Below, piece after piece: positions 54,802 through 64,000 of a stretch of DNA of 64,000 nucleotides. The stretch is taken from contig JARWMV010000234.1 of NCBI GenBank assembly GCA_030998015.1, positions 806,001-870,000 of the forward strand, read 5' to 3'. The DNA comes from Ceratorhiza oryzae-sativae (Eukaryota; Basidiomycota; Agaricomycetes; Cantharellales; Ceratobasidiaceae). Every line of letters begins with the position of its first letter. Position 1 is the stretch's first letter. A program made the position numbers and the translations under genes. Below the pieces are notes generated by a model. The model did not search any database, had not been told where the DNA came from, and saw only the letters and a list, made by a program, of their open reading frames with translations.

Positions 54802-57800
54802 ATGGATCCTCTTATCCTCGATGTCCGCGAAACAGTCTCTGGTGGCCCCTTCTCGGCTGGAGTCGTCGACACCATCTTGAGCGGTCTGTCCAAGCCCAAG
54901 GGCTCGCGCTCGCTCCCAACGCTCTTGCTCTACGATGAGCGTGGGCTGCGCCTTTACGACGATCTCACCACCAAAGCGCCCGAGTATTACCTCTTTGGTT
55001 GCGAGGAGCAAATATTGTCAGACCATGCCGACGAAATCGTCAAGGCCATGCACGCTTGCGAACGTGACGGTGAGGTCGTCATCGAGCTTGGTGCTGGGTG
55101 GGTTTTCAAATTCTCGGGATCGCCGATGACATCCTAATTTGCCCCTAAGCGCGCTTCGTAAAACATCCCACCTCCTGCTCGCACTTGCTCGTGCGGCCAA
55201 GGTCGCGGCCCCCGGCTCCAAACCATCGGTCTCGTACTTTGCCCTCGACCTTGAGCGGCCAGAGCTCGTCCGGACTCTGAGTCAACTTTCAACCAGCATC
55301 GGCCAGGTACTCGCCGGCTGTGTGTCGATTGGCGGCATGTGGGGCACATACGATGGCGGGATTGCATTCGTCAAACGCGGCGGACTCCAGGAGCTCGAAA
55401 TTACGCAAAGCGTCACGACAAAGCTCGACGATCTCGAGGCTGAGCGCAGTGGCCGTCCTCCAACCCCCAGCGAATCGGACAGCATTTCCCCAGGCGAGAG
55501 CGGGCTGACCGTCTCGACCACTCAGCTCGCCCTAGCTAGCGCGCCACACACTCCGAATCGCTCTGCCCTTCCCACGCCACCCTCATCGTTGCCTTCCCCA
55601 ACCTCTGCGGAACCTGGGACGAACCCCATCCAATTGCTGTTTTTAGGCTCTTCCATTGGAAACTTTACCCCAACCGAGGCAGCCGAGTTTTTGCGCTCTT
55701 TGCCATTGCGTTCAGGCTCGGGTGATACGCTCCTACTCGGGCTGGACCAGAAGAACGATCCGCAGATGATACGTCTTGCCTACGATGATCCTCAAGGTCA
55801 TACCAAAGCGTTTGCGTTGAACGGTTTGGAGCACGCATCAAAGGTTACAAACGGTGCAATTGATCATAGTAAATGGAGCTACGTTGAGAAGTACAGCGAA
55901 GAGCTAGGTTTGTCTTGAAATGACTATTAAGCTATCGGGCTTCACTGATCCGAGCTTCTAGGTCGTCACGAAGGGTATTATCGCTCAAACGTGAAGCAAA
56001 CGGTTGTACTTTCTGCTACCGAAATGCACCCAAATGGAATGACGGTCGAGCTCGATGAGGGTGAACTGGTCAATTTCGAGTATAGCTATAAGGTACGTAT
56101 ATTACGTCGAACCGGTAATTATCTTATCAACTTCTCTTCGTAGTACTCGGACGAGGATGCGATCGCTCTATCGCTGCGGCAGATCTTCGTATTATGCGCC
56201 GTTGGAGTGATAGTAAAGGCCGTTATTCGCTCTGGCTGCTCGAACGGGCACCGTTTACCTTCCCAACACCTCCTGCAACCCAGACACCGACAACTTCATC
56301 CATTCCCACCAGCGTCAGCACCGCTAGGATACCGGACAAAACCCCGTTTTCGGCTGTCCCCACTCGTGGTGAATGGGCGGAGGTCTGGAAGGTAAGTATC
56401 ATGCCTCCGGCTTGCTCGGATGCCGGCTGACTCTTGAGGTTGTCCGTCTGTGTTCCTGGGGGTGTGTTTGCGTTTGATCACTTGCCCCGGGGGACCATTT
56501 CGCACTGTTCGCTCAGGCCTGGGATGCGATTACACTTGGAATGATACCTCAAGAAATGTTGCACCAAAAGCCGATTGATTTGCGACACAAATGCTTGTTC
56601 TATCTTGGACATATACCTGCGTGAGTGTGGTCGCTGTCAGGTGTGTGGCATTTGTATTGAATCCTGTTCGCGGGTTCTAGATTTTTGGATATCCATTTGA
56701 GCCGATTATTGGGCGAGCAACACACTGAGCCCGAGTATTTCAAGGACATCTTTGAGGTATTCAGAGTCCAAAGCTTTGGCACCTGTGCGTATGCTGACCG
56801 AATCAACAGCGTGGAATTGATCCGCATGTGGACGATCCCACCTCCATCCACGTAAGCTAACTCAATGAATTGTCTGCCGAATCGAGTCAATCTAAACGAG
56901 GCTGTTACCTGTTTAGCCTCATTCCGAAGTTCCAGTCAACGATGAGGATTGGCCATCCCTGTCTGAGATCCTCGGCTTCCGCGACCGCGTACGAGAGCGA
57001 GTTTTGCGCTTGTACGACGCGTTTGACTCGGGGGAAAGGGCCTTGACTCGCAAGGCAGGCCGCGTGTTGTGGATGACGCTGGAGCATGAGACTTCACATA
57101 TTGAGGTACCTGACTTTGGCTGTTGGTTTGATCTGAAATGAACTGAGTCAACTTTGACCGTACAATAGACACTATTGTATATGCTGATCCAAAGGGCCGG
57201 TACTGGTACTATTCCCCCGCCGACCATTACCCCAGACTGGGACACGCTTGCTACCGTCTGGGACAAGGAAGTCGCCGCTACCGCAGACGCACCTCGTACC
57301 GTGCGCATCGGACCTTCTGATGTTATCATCGGCCACGATGACGATGAGTCCCAAGACCTGACCGCGCCCGACGGCTGGCAAGAGGAATACGAGTTTGGAT
57401 GGGACAATGAACACCCTCGGCGTGTAGTCTCTATTGGTGCCGTGGACATTTCAACCCGACCTATTACAAACGGTGACTATATGACCTATTTAACCTTGAC
57501 CGGCCGAACCGACAAGATTCCCGCGAGCTGGGTTCGCGTTGACGGCGAAATAAAAGTTCGAACGCTCTACGGCCCTATCAATTTTGAGGCGGCCAAGCAT
57601 TTGCCTCTGGCAGCATCCTACGATGAGATTGTAGCATATGCGCGCTCTCAAGATGGGCGCTTACCCACTGAACCCGAGTTACTAGCGTTTAGAGACAAGT
57701 GCGATGATTCATGTGGTATTAAGGGGAACGTGGGATTCAGGAACTGGCATTATGTCCCGTAAGTGTGTGCGCATTGTGCGATGTCGGAGTTGGAGGTCAC

Positions 57801-58169
57801 TAACCTTTATGGCCAGTCCTCATCCTTCGACATACAAGGAGCGTGGGCACAATGGCGGGATTTGGGAATGGACGAGCACGCTGATGCATGCGTATGAAGG
57901 ATATCGGCCGTCGATCCTATATCCAGGATATTCTTCGGATTTCCACGACGAAAAGCACCATATCGTGGTATGGGTCATACTTGCTCAAAACAATTAAGTC
58001 TAGTACTAATGCTGGATTCGTTATCTCATAGCTTGGCGGCTCATTTGTAACTATACCACGGGTTGCGACGCGCCGAAGTTATGTAAACTTTTACCAGCAT
58101 AATTACCTCTATGCATGGGTTGGCGGACGGGTGTGCTTTGATGTGAAGCGCGAGGCGTCTCAGCTGTAA
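54802..58169 (+). CDS. egt1: Ergothioneine biosynthesis protein 1 (EgtD-EgtB fusion)
   Basis: Fungal Egt1 makes the antioxidant ergothioneine. Its EgtD-like half trimethylates histidine with SAM; its EgtB-like half is a non-heme iron enzyme that joins hercynine to cysteine as a sulfoxide. Exons 54802-55097, 55150-55907, 55962-56092, from 56144, and several more. EgtD half: LLYDERGLRLYDDLTTKAPEYY, VVIELGAG (SAM site), LLFLGSSIGNFTP, TLLLGLDQKNDP. DinB part: AWDAITLGMIP, PIDLRHKCLFYLGHIPAFLD, then iron ligands LEHETSHIE (HX3HXE). Formylglycine-type part: DISTRPITNGDYM, LPTEPELLAFRD, NGGIWEWTSTLMHAYEGY, LGGSFVTIPRVATRRSY. At about 56170 the frame shifts by one base (ALS- versus AADLRIMRRWSD), so exon 4 lacks a base or the gene is broken here. 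Otherwise full length. Confidence 0.92.
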
Positions 58170-58402
58170 TTCGTTTGAAAATGAATTTAACAATTGCATC
58201 TTGATGTGGTTTTTGGATGCATCGACTTGCCTTGACTCGGCATAAATCTAAGTATATAAAGTTGGTTAGGAGGCGCGAATCGATAGAGGTGAGCTATGTG
58301 ATGCTCGATTTTGATATATTCGACACCTCTATCATGCATCCATCACTTGATAAGCATATGAGATCACGTGACAACAGGGCAAGCGCATTCTGCCACCATA
58401 CC
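58170..58402 (+). promoter_or_regulatory. short spacer between egt1 and methyltransferase
   Basis: 233 bases from the egt1 stop to the chosen ATG. The frame is open upstream with ATGs at 58217 and others, so the real start could be earlier. Contains CACGTGAC at 58364-58371 and TATATAAAG at 58253-58261. Confidence 0.35.
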
Positions 58403-59986
58403 ATGCCTTGGATTGATGTCTTTTTATCACTAGTTTTGATCCTTGCTACAGCAACCGCATTAAAGTTCTCATACCACTCACGGTGGAGTACTTACGCTCG
58501 CCTAAAACTTTTACAGCGCCCCACCATTTCAGGTGGTGTGCTTCCACCACGTCCGTCATTCCGACGTCGGAAAAACGCCTCCAATACGTCACGTATCTCA
58601 TACGCCGCGACAGCATTCACACGAGATCGCGCACTTCGGTCATTCTCGCGTTATGCCACTCTAGCTCGAAGTGAACTGTCTCATAAACGACGAGGGCTAA
58701 ACACACTACGCGGCCGACATCGTAGGATTGCGGACGAAGTTGGCTACAATGATAAACTCGATGACTTCGAAGCCTCTATCGAGATCAATAACAAAGTTAC
58801 CAAGTCAATTACTCAAGTTGGTTTCTTGAAGACGAAGCTCGTGTCCTGAGTGATAATAGGATCACGCTGTATGGTGATAGTCGCTGGACCGACGATGGGC
58901 CTACTGACCTTGCGCGGGTGGTAGAAGCGTTGAAGCATTGCGTTCGTGACTGGAGCATTGATGCAATCGAAGAGCGTACACGCGTGTTTGCGCCGATTTT
59001 AGATGTTCTTGCTCAAGTCCCTCCGAGCCAACGAAAGGATGCAAAAGTCCTCGTTCCTGGGGCAGGCTTGGGCAGGCTCGCCTGGGAGATTGCACGCATG
59101 GGTCAGTTTAATTCCCCTTTAAAGGCCCATCGCTCTTATTTATCGTTTACTCTTGATGACAGGATTCGACGTGACTGCAAACGAAGTGTCTTCTTACATG
59201 ACCCTTCCTCTAAAAACACTGCTATCTGCAGAGACTACTCCCGAGACCGACTTTCATAGCGTTTGCCCACATTCGAGCTGGTTCTCCCATACTCGTTCCA
59301 ACGATGCCTTGTTCCAGTCAGCTTCATTCCCCGATGTTCTTCCTCGAATCGATTCCCAGGGAAATATTATCGAAACTGAGGGGAGCAAGCGTGCACAAGG
59401 CAAGAGCTGCAACAGTTCATATGCACCCGGAGGAAAATTCGAACTTGTCGAGTTAGATTTTCTCTCGCTCGTTCCTCCCAATCGAGATGAGCCCCTCTAC
59501 TCGTATGCCAATAATGCCTTCCAAAACGGACTGCCTTCTATTGTTACAGCTCAACCTCGGGACAAAGGATACGATTTTATTGTGACCTTGTTTTTTATAG
59601 ATACCGCAACTAATATCTTGGCCTATCTGGATCAGATATATGCTCTCCTCCGCCCCCGCCCCTCGAGCTTGTCGCCTCAGAACGCTCAGACTAGTGTTGG
59701 AACCTGGATTAACCTTGGTCCTTTACTATGGCCTTCTGGTGCTGCACTCGAGCCAAGTCTTGAAGAAGTCCTTGCCATGTCGAGAAGGGTAGGCCTCGAT
59801 GTAGTAGGAGAGCCCCTAGACATGCCACTTATTGAGGACACCACAGCCGATGCAACCCAAGGCGCAGGGGTCAACCCGATAGAGGCCAGAAGAACTTTAG
59901 AGTGCCAGTATACAGCAAACCGGGCTGGCATGATGAAATGGATGTATCAAGCAGAATTCTGGGTTGCAAGGCGCCGAGAAGAATAG
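58403..59986 (+). CDS. Carnosine N-methyltransferase-like (N2227) protein
   Basis: SAM-dependent methyltransferase of the N2227/CARNMT1 family, whose animal members methylate the histidine ring of carnosine; the fungal substrate is not established. N-terminal hydrophobic segment (VFLSLVLILATATALKF). A basic helical region follows (RALRSFSRYATLARSELSHK; LNTLRGRHRRIADEVGYNDK). SAM-binding motif VLVPGAGLGRLAWEIARMG, then after an intron (~59102-59161) FDVTANEVSSYM. Post-motifs: FIVTLFFIDTATNILAYLDQI and TWINLGPLLWPSGAA, both family hallmarks. Ends YQAEFWVARRREE at 59986. Near 58819 the frame changes by one base (VGFL- to FLEDEARVLSDNRI), as if one T were missing from a T run. It follows egt1 on the same strand. 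Confidence 0.85.
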
Positions 59987-60196
59987 AACGAGTGTCAGTC
60001 TGGACGACTAGGCCGAAACTTCATAAACTAATGCATTCTACAGATAGGATATAATACATGATCAGAACACGAAGCTGTATCATAGGCCAAATTCGCTTGA
60101 AAACCTCATGACAGTAGACATAAATAAGCTATGATAACCCAAGCAAAAGCATAACCCCATGCGAATTGTTTAATAAAGCTGTTCATTATGTGTCGA

Positions 60197-60715
60197 CTAG
60201 AGATGAGGCTGGATTTCGACCAGTGGTCTCGGTATCGTTTGGTCGTAGGCTGGTGGTGGGACAGAAATGATCGCTCGGCTATGGATGTCGACGATCTCAA
60301 GCCCGCCTGTTCTACACTCCCCTTCCGCTCCGGCGCTCTTTGAATACTTCGGTAGAGCAACACCATCACGAGGCCCCTCTTCCTTCCTTCGTACTGTCCA
60401 ATCCGACTCGTAACGATCCCTCGCCTCTTGTTCCCTCCGTACTTGTTCAATTATCCTCCACCTCTCCGGACCGCCTACTCTAATACGGGCCGCACCAGCC
60501 CTAGAGACGCACAGCTGAGGTTTTTGGTGAGATTTGGGGGCCGTTCGCCAATAGAATAGGTAGAAACACGCGAGAACAACAACCGCGGCGACCACTGAAA
60601 TGACGATCGTAAGAATGTTGTAGGTTTTGTGGCCAACGGTGGGTAAGGATGGGTCCGCCGTCGGTGAAGGTGCAAACGGCGAAGATTGTGTCACTTCTAC
60701 TCGGGGGAGCAACAT
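60197..60715 (-). CDS. small single-pass membrane protein
   Basis: 172 codons from ATG 60715. Short Ser/Pro-rich outer part, one transmembrane helix (ILTIVISVVAAVVVLACFYLFYW), then a charged cytosolic region (ERWRIIEQVRREQEARDRY) and a Pro-containing tail (ISVPPPAYDQ, PPxY-type motif that could bind WW-domain ubiquitin ligases such as Rsp5). No family recognised. Confidence 0.55.
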   Translation of the reverse strand: MLLPRVEVTQSSPFAPSPTADPSLPTVGHKTYNILTIVISVVAAVVVLACFYLFYWRTAPKSHQKPQLCVSRAGAARIRVGGPERWRIIEQVRREQEARDRYESDWTVRRKEEGPRDGVALPKYSKSAGAEGECRTGGLEIVDIHSRAIISVPPPAYDQTIPRPLVEIQPHL

Positions 60716-61497
60716 TGTGGGCGTAGCACGGACGAGATGCTGTCAATTGGGTTAATTTTTCGTGCAGTGATTGCAAGGCGGGAGAGAGGCCAATGTTGCT
60801 CTTTGGCCAGGTCTGCGCTTTATACTCCACAAGCTATCTCCGTAAACCTCCTAATACATAAAGGAAACAACGAACAAGCAATGTCACAGCCCAGCACCAC
60901 CCCCTGAGCAAATAGCGTTCAAGGCTCGCTCTGCGGCAATCAAGTCAATACCAGAAGAGCCCGGCCAGGCGACGAACCAGGCATGTGTATCCGCACGATT
61001 CACAAGTCGAGCTCGACTGGCAACTTGTGTTCGCCAGACGCCAAAGAGGCGCACCGAACGTGGATGCGTTCTTTGTGACGCGCGATCACGAGCTTGCGGG
61101 GTAGCACCTCTGCGCAATTTGCGCCTTGCAAATCACAGGCAGTATAATTACTGGCTCGGCCAGTTATAAATAAGTGGAACACGGGCCGTTGGATAGTGTG
61201 AGAGATATCTGCTGGGTGTTTACATGTGCCTCCCGAGTCCGTGTGCAACGCTGTGGTGGGTATCGAACCCAGAAATCATGAATAGAATAGCCCTGCAGAG
61301 GTATTGTACAATTGGACTTGACAACAGACAAGATTATGAAGTACATGGACACGTTAGTGTAGGCAGTGGCATGGGAAGAAAGCAAGATAGGACGCCATTG
61401 AATTGTTGCTCGCTGGTGGGAGTAAATTTCGCCACAGGGCTTACGGTTTAAAGCGGGCGCGGGGGATATTTTTTTCGACCTTCGGTGGAGATTAGCC
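60716..61497. other. intergenic, no gene recognised
   Basis: Holds the 5' flank of the membrane protein gene and the 3' flank of the zinc protein gene. A T-arm-like GGGTTCGATACCC on the minus strand (about 61259-61271) has no tRNA around it. Nothing else seen. Confidence 0.35.
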
Positions 61498-62486
61498 CTA
61501 ACGCAAGCAGGAATCATATGACGAGGCTGGCAGCAGGGAACAGCCGAATCCGTCCAAGCAATCCAAGCAAGTCGACTCGTGACTGTCAGCCGACACAAGG
61601 TCAGCTTCTTGCTCTGCGGCCTGGCCAAGCAATCGAATCCAGTGCTTACCACTCGGAGTCCTCAGTGGCGCACGCTTGGCACACTATGCGACCACAGCCA
61701 CCCGGCAATTCCTCTGACCACCGAGAAGGACCATCCGGGTCGTCGCACTCTAGATCTCGAGACAACGTGCTTGATGAGCGCCGCTTGTTGCCCGGAGACG
61801 TGTTGCTAGTAATAACTAGCCGGGCTTGTAGAGAGTCGATATCGATTTCACCGAAGCCATCACATGGTTGCTTCCCGGGAAGCGGGCGTAACGCAGGCCT
61901 AGGGGACGGGGTAGCCGAGAAACAAAGAAGTGGAGTCGGTGGGGTAGACACTGCTCCAAGAGTACATGTACGAGCACATATTGAACAGGTTGCAGTTTCA
62001 CATCTGTCCTCTCGATCAGTAAGGTTTGTTGAAGAGCTAGGATATCTCAACTCACCTTGCACAAAGCACACTAGATTCGCACCTGCGACAAGTTTGGCAG
62101 ATCCCATACAGACGCGTGCTCTTGTCAGAGATCGAGCCTTGGTTGAGCAAAGAGACGTGGATGGGATAGTCGAGGGAAGAGTGAGACAGGGCGGTCCTTT
62201 TGGTGTTGCGATTGGTCTTGGCAACCACAGAGCTGTTTGATACGCGTCGACGCTTGCGGGGCCTAACATCGAGAGTGGTCTCTGTTGATGGATCCTGTTT
62301 TCCTTTGACTGTCGTTTAGCAAAATAAAACTTAGTCGAAATGACTTGGCAGGCAGATGAGTGACCTACCTGGAGTGTTCCATGGCGATTCGGTAGACGAT
62401 GCGTACTCTTCCTGGTATCCAATCAAGGAGGAGGAGCTTGCGTGAACAGGACGAGGCCTTGGCGTAGAACTTCTCGAGGATAGCAT
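61498..62486 (-). CDS. Cys-rich zinc-binding hypothetical protein
   Basis: Four exons on the minus strand, 62486-62369, 62308-62056, 62003-61650 and 61582-61498, sum to 810 nt (269 aa) with GT-AG introns in phase. N-terminal part is Ser/Pro-rich with a basic nuclear-type signal (RPRKRRR). Cys clusters: YGICQTCRRCESSVLC, then CETATCSICARTCTLG across the second intron, and at the end GCGRIVCQACATED with HESTCLDCLDGFGC across the third. This pattern of paired CxxC knuckles occurs in a group of uncharacterised basidiomycete proteins. Zinc binding is inference from the spacing; no function is claimed. Divergent from GPI10. Confidence 0.7.
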
Positions 62487-63172
62487 GGGGGGCAAAGCAA
62501 TCAAGAGTGCGCGGCCAGCACACGAGTCTGCAATGTCAGCACGCCCAATCACACCCACGAAACAAGTAGATTTAAAGCGAGAGGTGGTTGGTTGGCCGGA
62601 ATGGCGAGAATAACGTGGTCGGAGTCAGGAGCGGAGAGCAGCCTCAGGTCTTTGTTTGTTGGCGGGTGTGATGGCGGAGTGTCAGAGGTGGATCGCCTTC
62701 ACACTCGAGGAAGCTAGCCCATACTCGGCAAGATTAATCAGCTATACAGTTCTTGTGGCTATGATATTCAACATGCGACATTTGTCTTTCAGTCGAGGAC
62801 AGCGGCCTTATCACACACGGCTCACAGCTGCCGACCTTAGGCTGACACGGATCACCAAGTGTCAAATCTGCCCCTCACGATAAGACAAGCGCCTGAATGA
62901 GGCTGGCCATCATACGATGGGACCTCAGCCGAAACACAAGGCCGCTGGATACAGACGATAGTCACGTCGTTTCGCGCAAATCGCATACATATAACATATT
63001 TAAACGACCAGCGAGGCCCTGATAATGTACCCTCGCATTAATGCGGTAATAAATTGAGTTGCCTCAAACCACATACCAGCTCGAAATGACCTAGCGCTTG
63101 TTTGGCATAGAGTCTGGTGGCGCTTATTGTGCGCCATTCGCGCGTGGTGGGCCACGTGACGGAAAGCCAATC
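62487..63172. promoter_or_regulatory. divergent promoter region, zinc protein / GPI10
   Basis: 686 bp between two divergent starts. Only short frames without motifs. Palindromic GGGCCACGTGAC at 63150-63161 lies 12 bases before the GPI10 ATG; AT-rich TATTTAAACG at 62998-63007. Confidence 0.4.
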
Positions 63173-64000
63173 ATGTCTCGACTTCCAGCAAGAAAATTAC
63201 TATCCCTCATACTCTTGCTACGGCTATTGGTCGCGTTTTCGACACTTGGATTCTTCCAGCCGGATGAATACTTCCAAGCGCTTGAACCAGCTCACAAGGC
63301 TGTCTTTGGATATGGCCACTTGACTTGGGAATGGGTCGCAGAACCACCAATAAGAAGCTTTGTGTATCCTTCCTTGTTCGTGCTCCCCTATGCTTTAGTC
63401 AAGAAACTAAAACTTGAGAATACTATGATGTTGGTGGGAGCTGTCTAAAAACATCCCGGCTGGTGTCAGTACGAACTAAGCGAATTCAGATTTGGGCTCC
63501 GAAACTGGTTCAAGTCATCTTCGCGGTGCTTGGAGATGCGGCTTTGTACTATTTGGCTAGCTCGGTTCTGACCGAAGGCCTCGGGCTCGTTGCTGTGAGT
63601 AATATCTATTTATATTGAGTCATCAAAGGCCTTACGGGATCTTGATATTGAAGTTATTTCTATCACTTATTTCTCCATTCAACGCCCTAGCTCTGACCCG
63701 AACTTTATCAAACTCGGCTGAAACCAGCCTAACTACCATGGTACTAGCCTTTTGGCCCCTTCCAGGCCGCCCAAGGTCAGCCACGCTTCTATCGTATGTG
63801 GATGAGTTCCAATCTGAACTGAGTTGCTCATAGGTCGCGAACGCGAGTCGCGCTCAGCTTGGCGGCTTTGAGCTGTATCATTCGACCGACTAGTGCTTTG
63901 TTATGGGGGTTTCTTGGCCTTGAGCTTATTTGGCGCTGGAGGTCGTCAATAACCAGAATCGCGGGCTTAATATTCGATGTAATTCTGATTGGGTACGTCT
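63173..64000 (+). CDS. GPI10: GPI mannosyltransferase 3 (Gpi10/PIG-B), 5' part
   Basis: ER membrane enzyme that adds the third mannose to GPI anchors (GT22 family). Start ATG 63173. The first exon has a transmembrane start (LLSLILLLRLLVAFSTLGF) and the family signature FQPDEYFQALEPAHKAVFG, YGHLTWEWVAEPPIRSFVYP. After introns (about 63444-63490 and 63596-63649) come APKLVQVIFAVLGDAALYYL, LTRTLSNSAETSLTTMVLAF and VALSLAALSCIIRPTSALLWG. The gene runs off the window at 64000. The Asp-Glu in PDEY is the expected catalytic-loop acid pair. Related GT22 enzymes (Alg9, Alg12, Smp3) differ in the GHLTWEW context. Confidence 0.88.

Noticed and set aside
60884..61117. Minus-strand Arg-rich frame
   Set aside because: Composition fits chance translation of GC-rich DNA; no splice context or domain.
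61255..61290. T-arm-like GGGTTCGATACCC on the minus strand
   Set aside because: No D arm, anticodon arm or acceptor partner upstream; T stem has a mismatch.

Overview
This looks like a chromosome segment of a filamentous basidiomycete. The genes are packed with 50-65 nt introns, and one gene encodes a fused EgtD-EgtB Egt1. Others encode an Egh16-type secreted protein, a DHHC palmitoyltransferase and an LTR-rich repeat island. The style is closest to what I know of Rhizoctonia/Ceratobasidiaceae; that placement is inference, not proof. All exon structures were derived by hand from splice signals and reading frame.

Layout. 1-26.1 kb is ordinary gene space: an Egh16-like secreted protein (803-2773), a Ser/Thr/Pro-rich single-pass membrane protein (3255-4631), a DHHC palmitoyltransferase (5779-7382), ORC6 (complement 8042-9196) divergent from a GH3 beta-glucosidase (9815-13435), a WD40 protein (complement 13496-15885), a proline-rich hypothetical (17776-18846), an ING/PHD chromatin reader (complement 21593-23149) and the pre-rRNA processing factor MRD1 (complement 23327-26121).

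26.6-53.6 kb is a transposon island poor in CpG. A minus-strand Ty3/Gypsy chromovirus (27561-38024) is interrupted by solo LTRs, and one piece of its reverse transcriptase has been inverted between two of them. Next to it is a nest in which LTR families D, E, E, A and F sit inside each other, most layers marked by exact 5-bp target duplications.

The innermost layer is a complete 10.35-kb Ty3/Gypsy element (40581-50934). Besides gag and a decayed pol with chromodomain, it carries 3.6 kb of extra genes between pol and the 3' LTR. These are a sense accessory ORF, a spliced antisense Cys-rich ORF, and an ORF with the full motif set of a geminivirus/genomovirus-type replication initiator (Rep: RCR motifs I-III, GRS, Walker A/B, motif C). 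Rep and the antisense ORF diverge from a 370-bp region with 61-bp tandem repeats. This retroelement carrying a DNA-virus Rep is the most unusual thing in the window.

53.8-64 kb returns to gene space: a hypothetical protein, egt1 (54802-58169, ergothioneine synthesis), a carnosine N-methyltransferase-like gene directly downstream on the same strand (58403-59986), a small membrane protein, a Cys-rich zinc protein, and the 5' part of GPI10. Single-base frame breaks in egt1 and the methyltransferase gene look like either real lesions or indel errors at short T runs.
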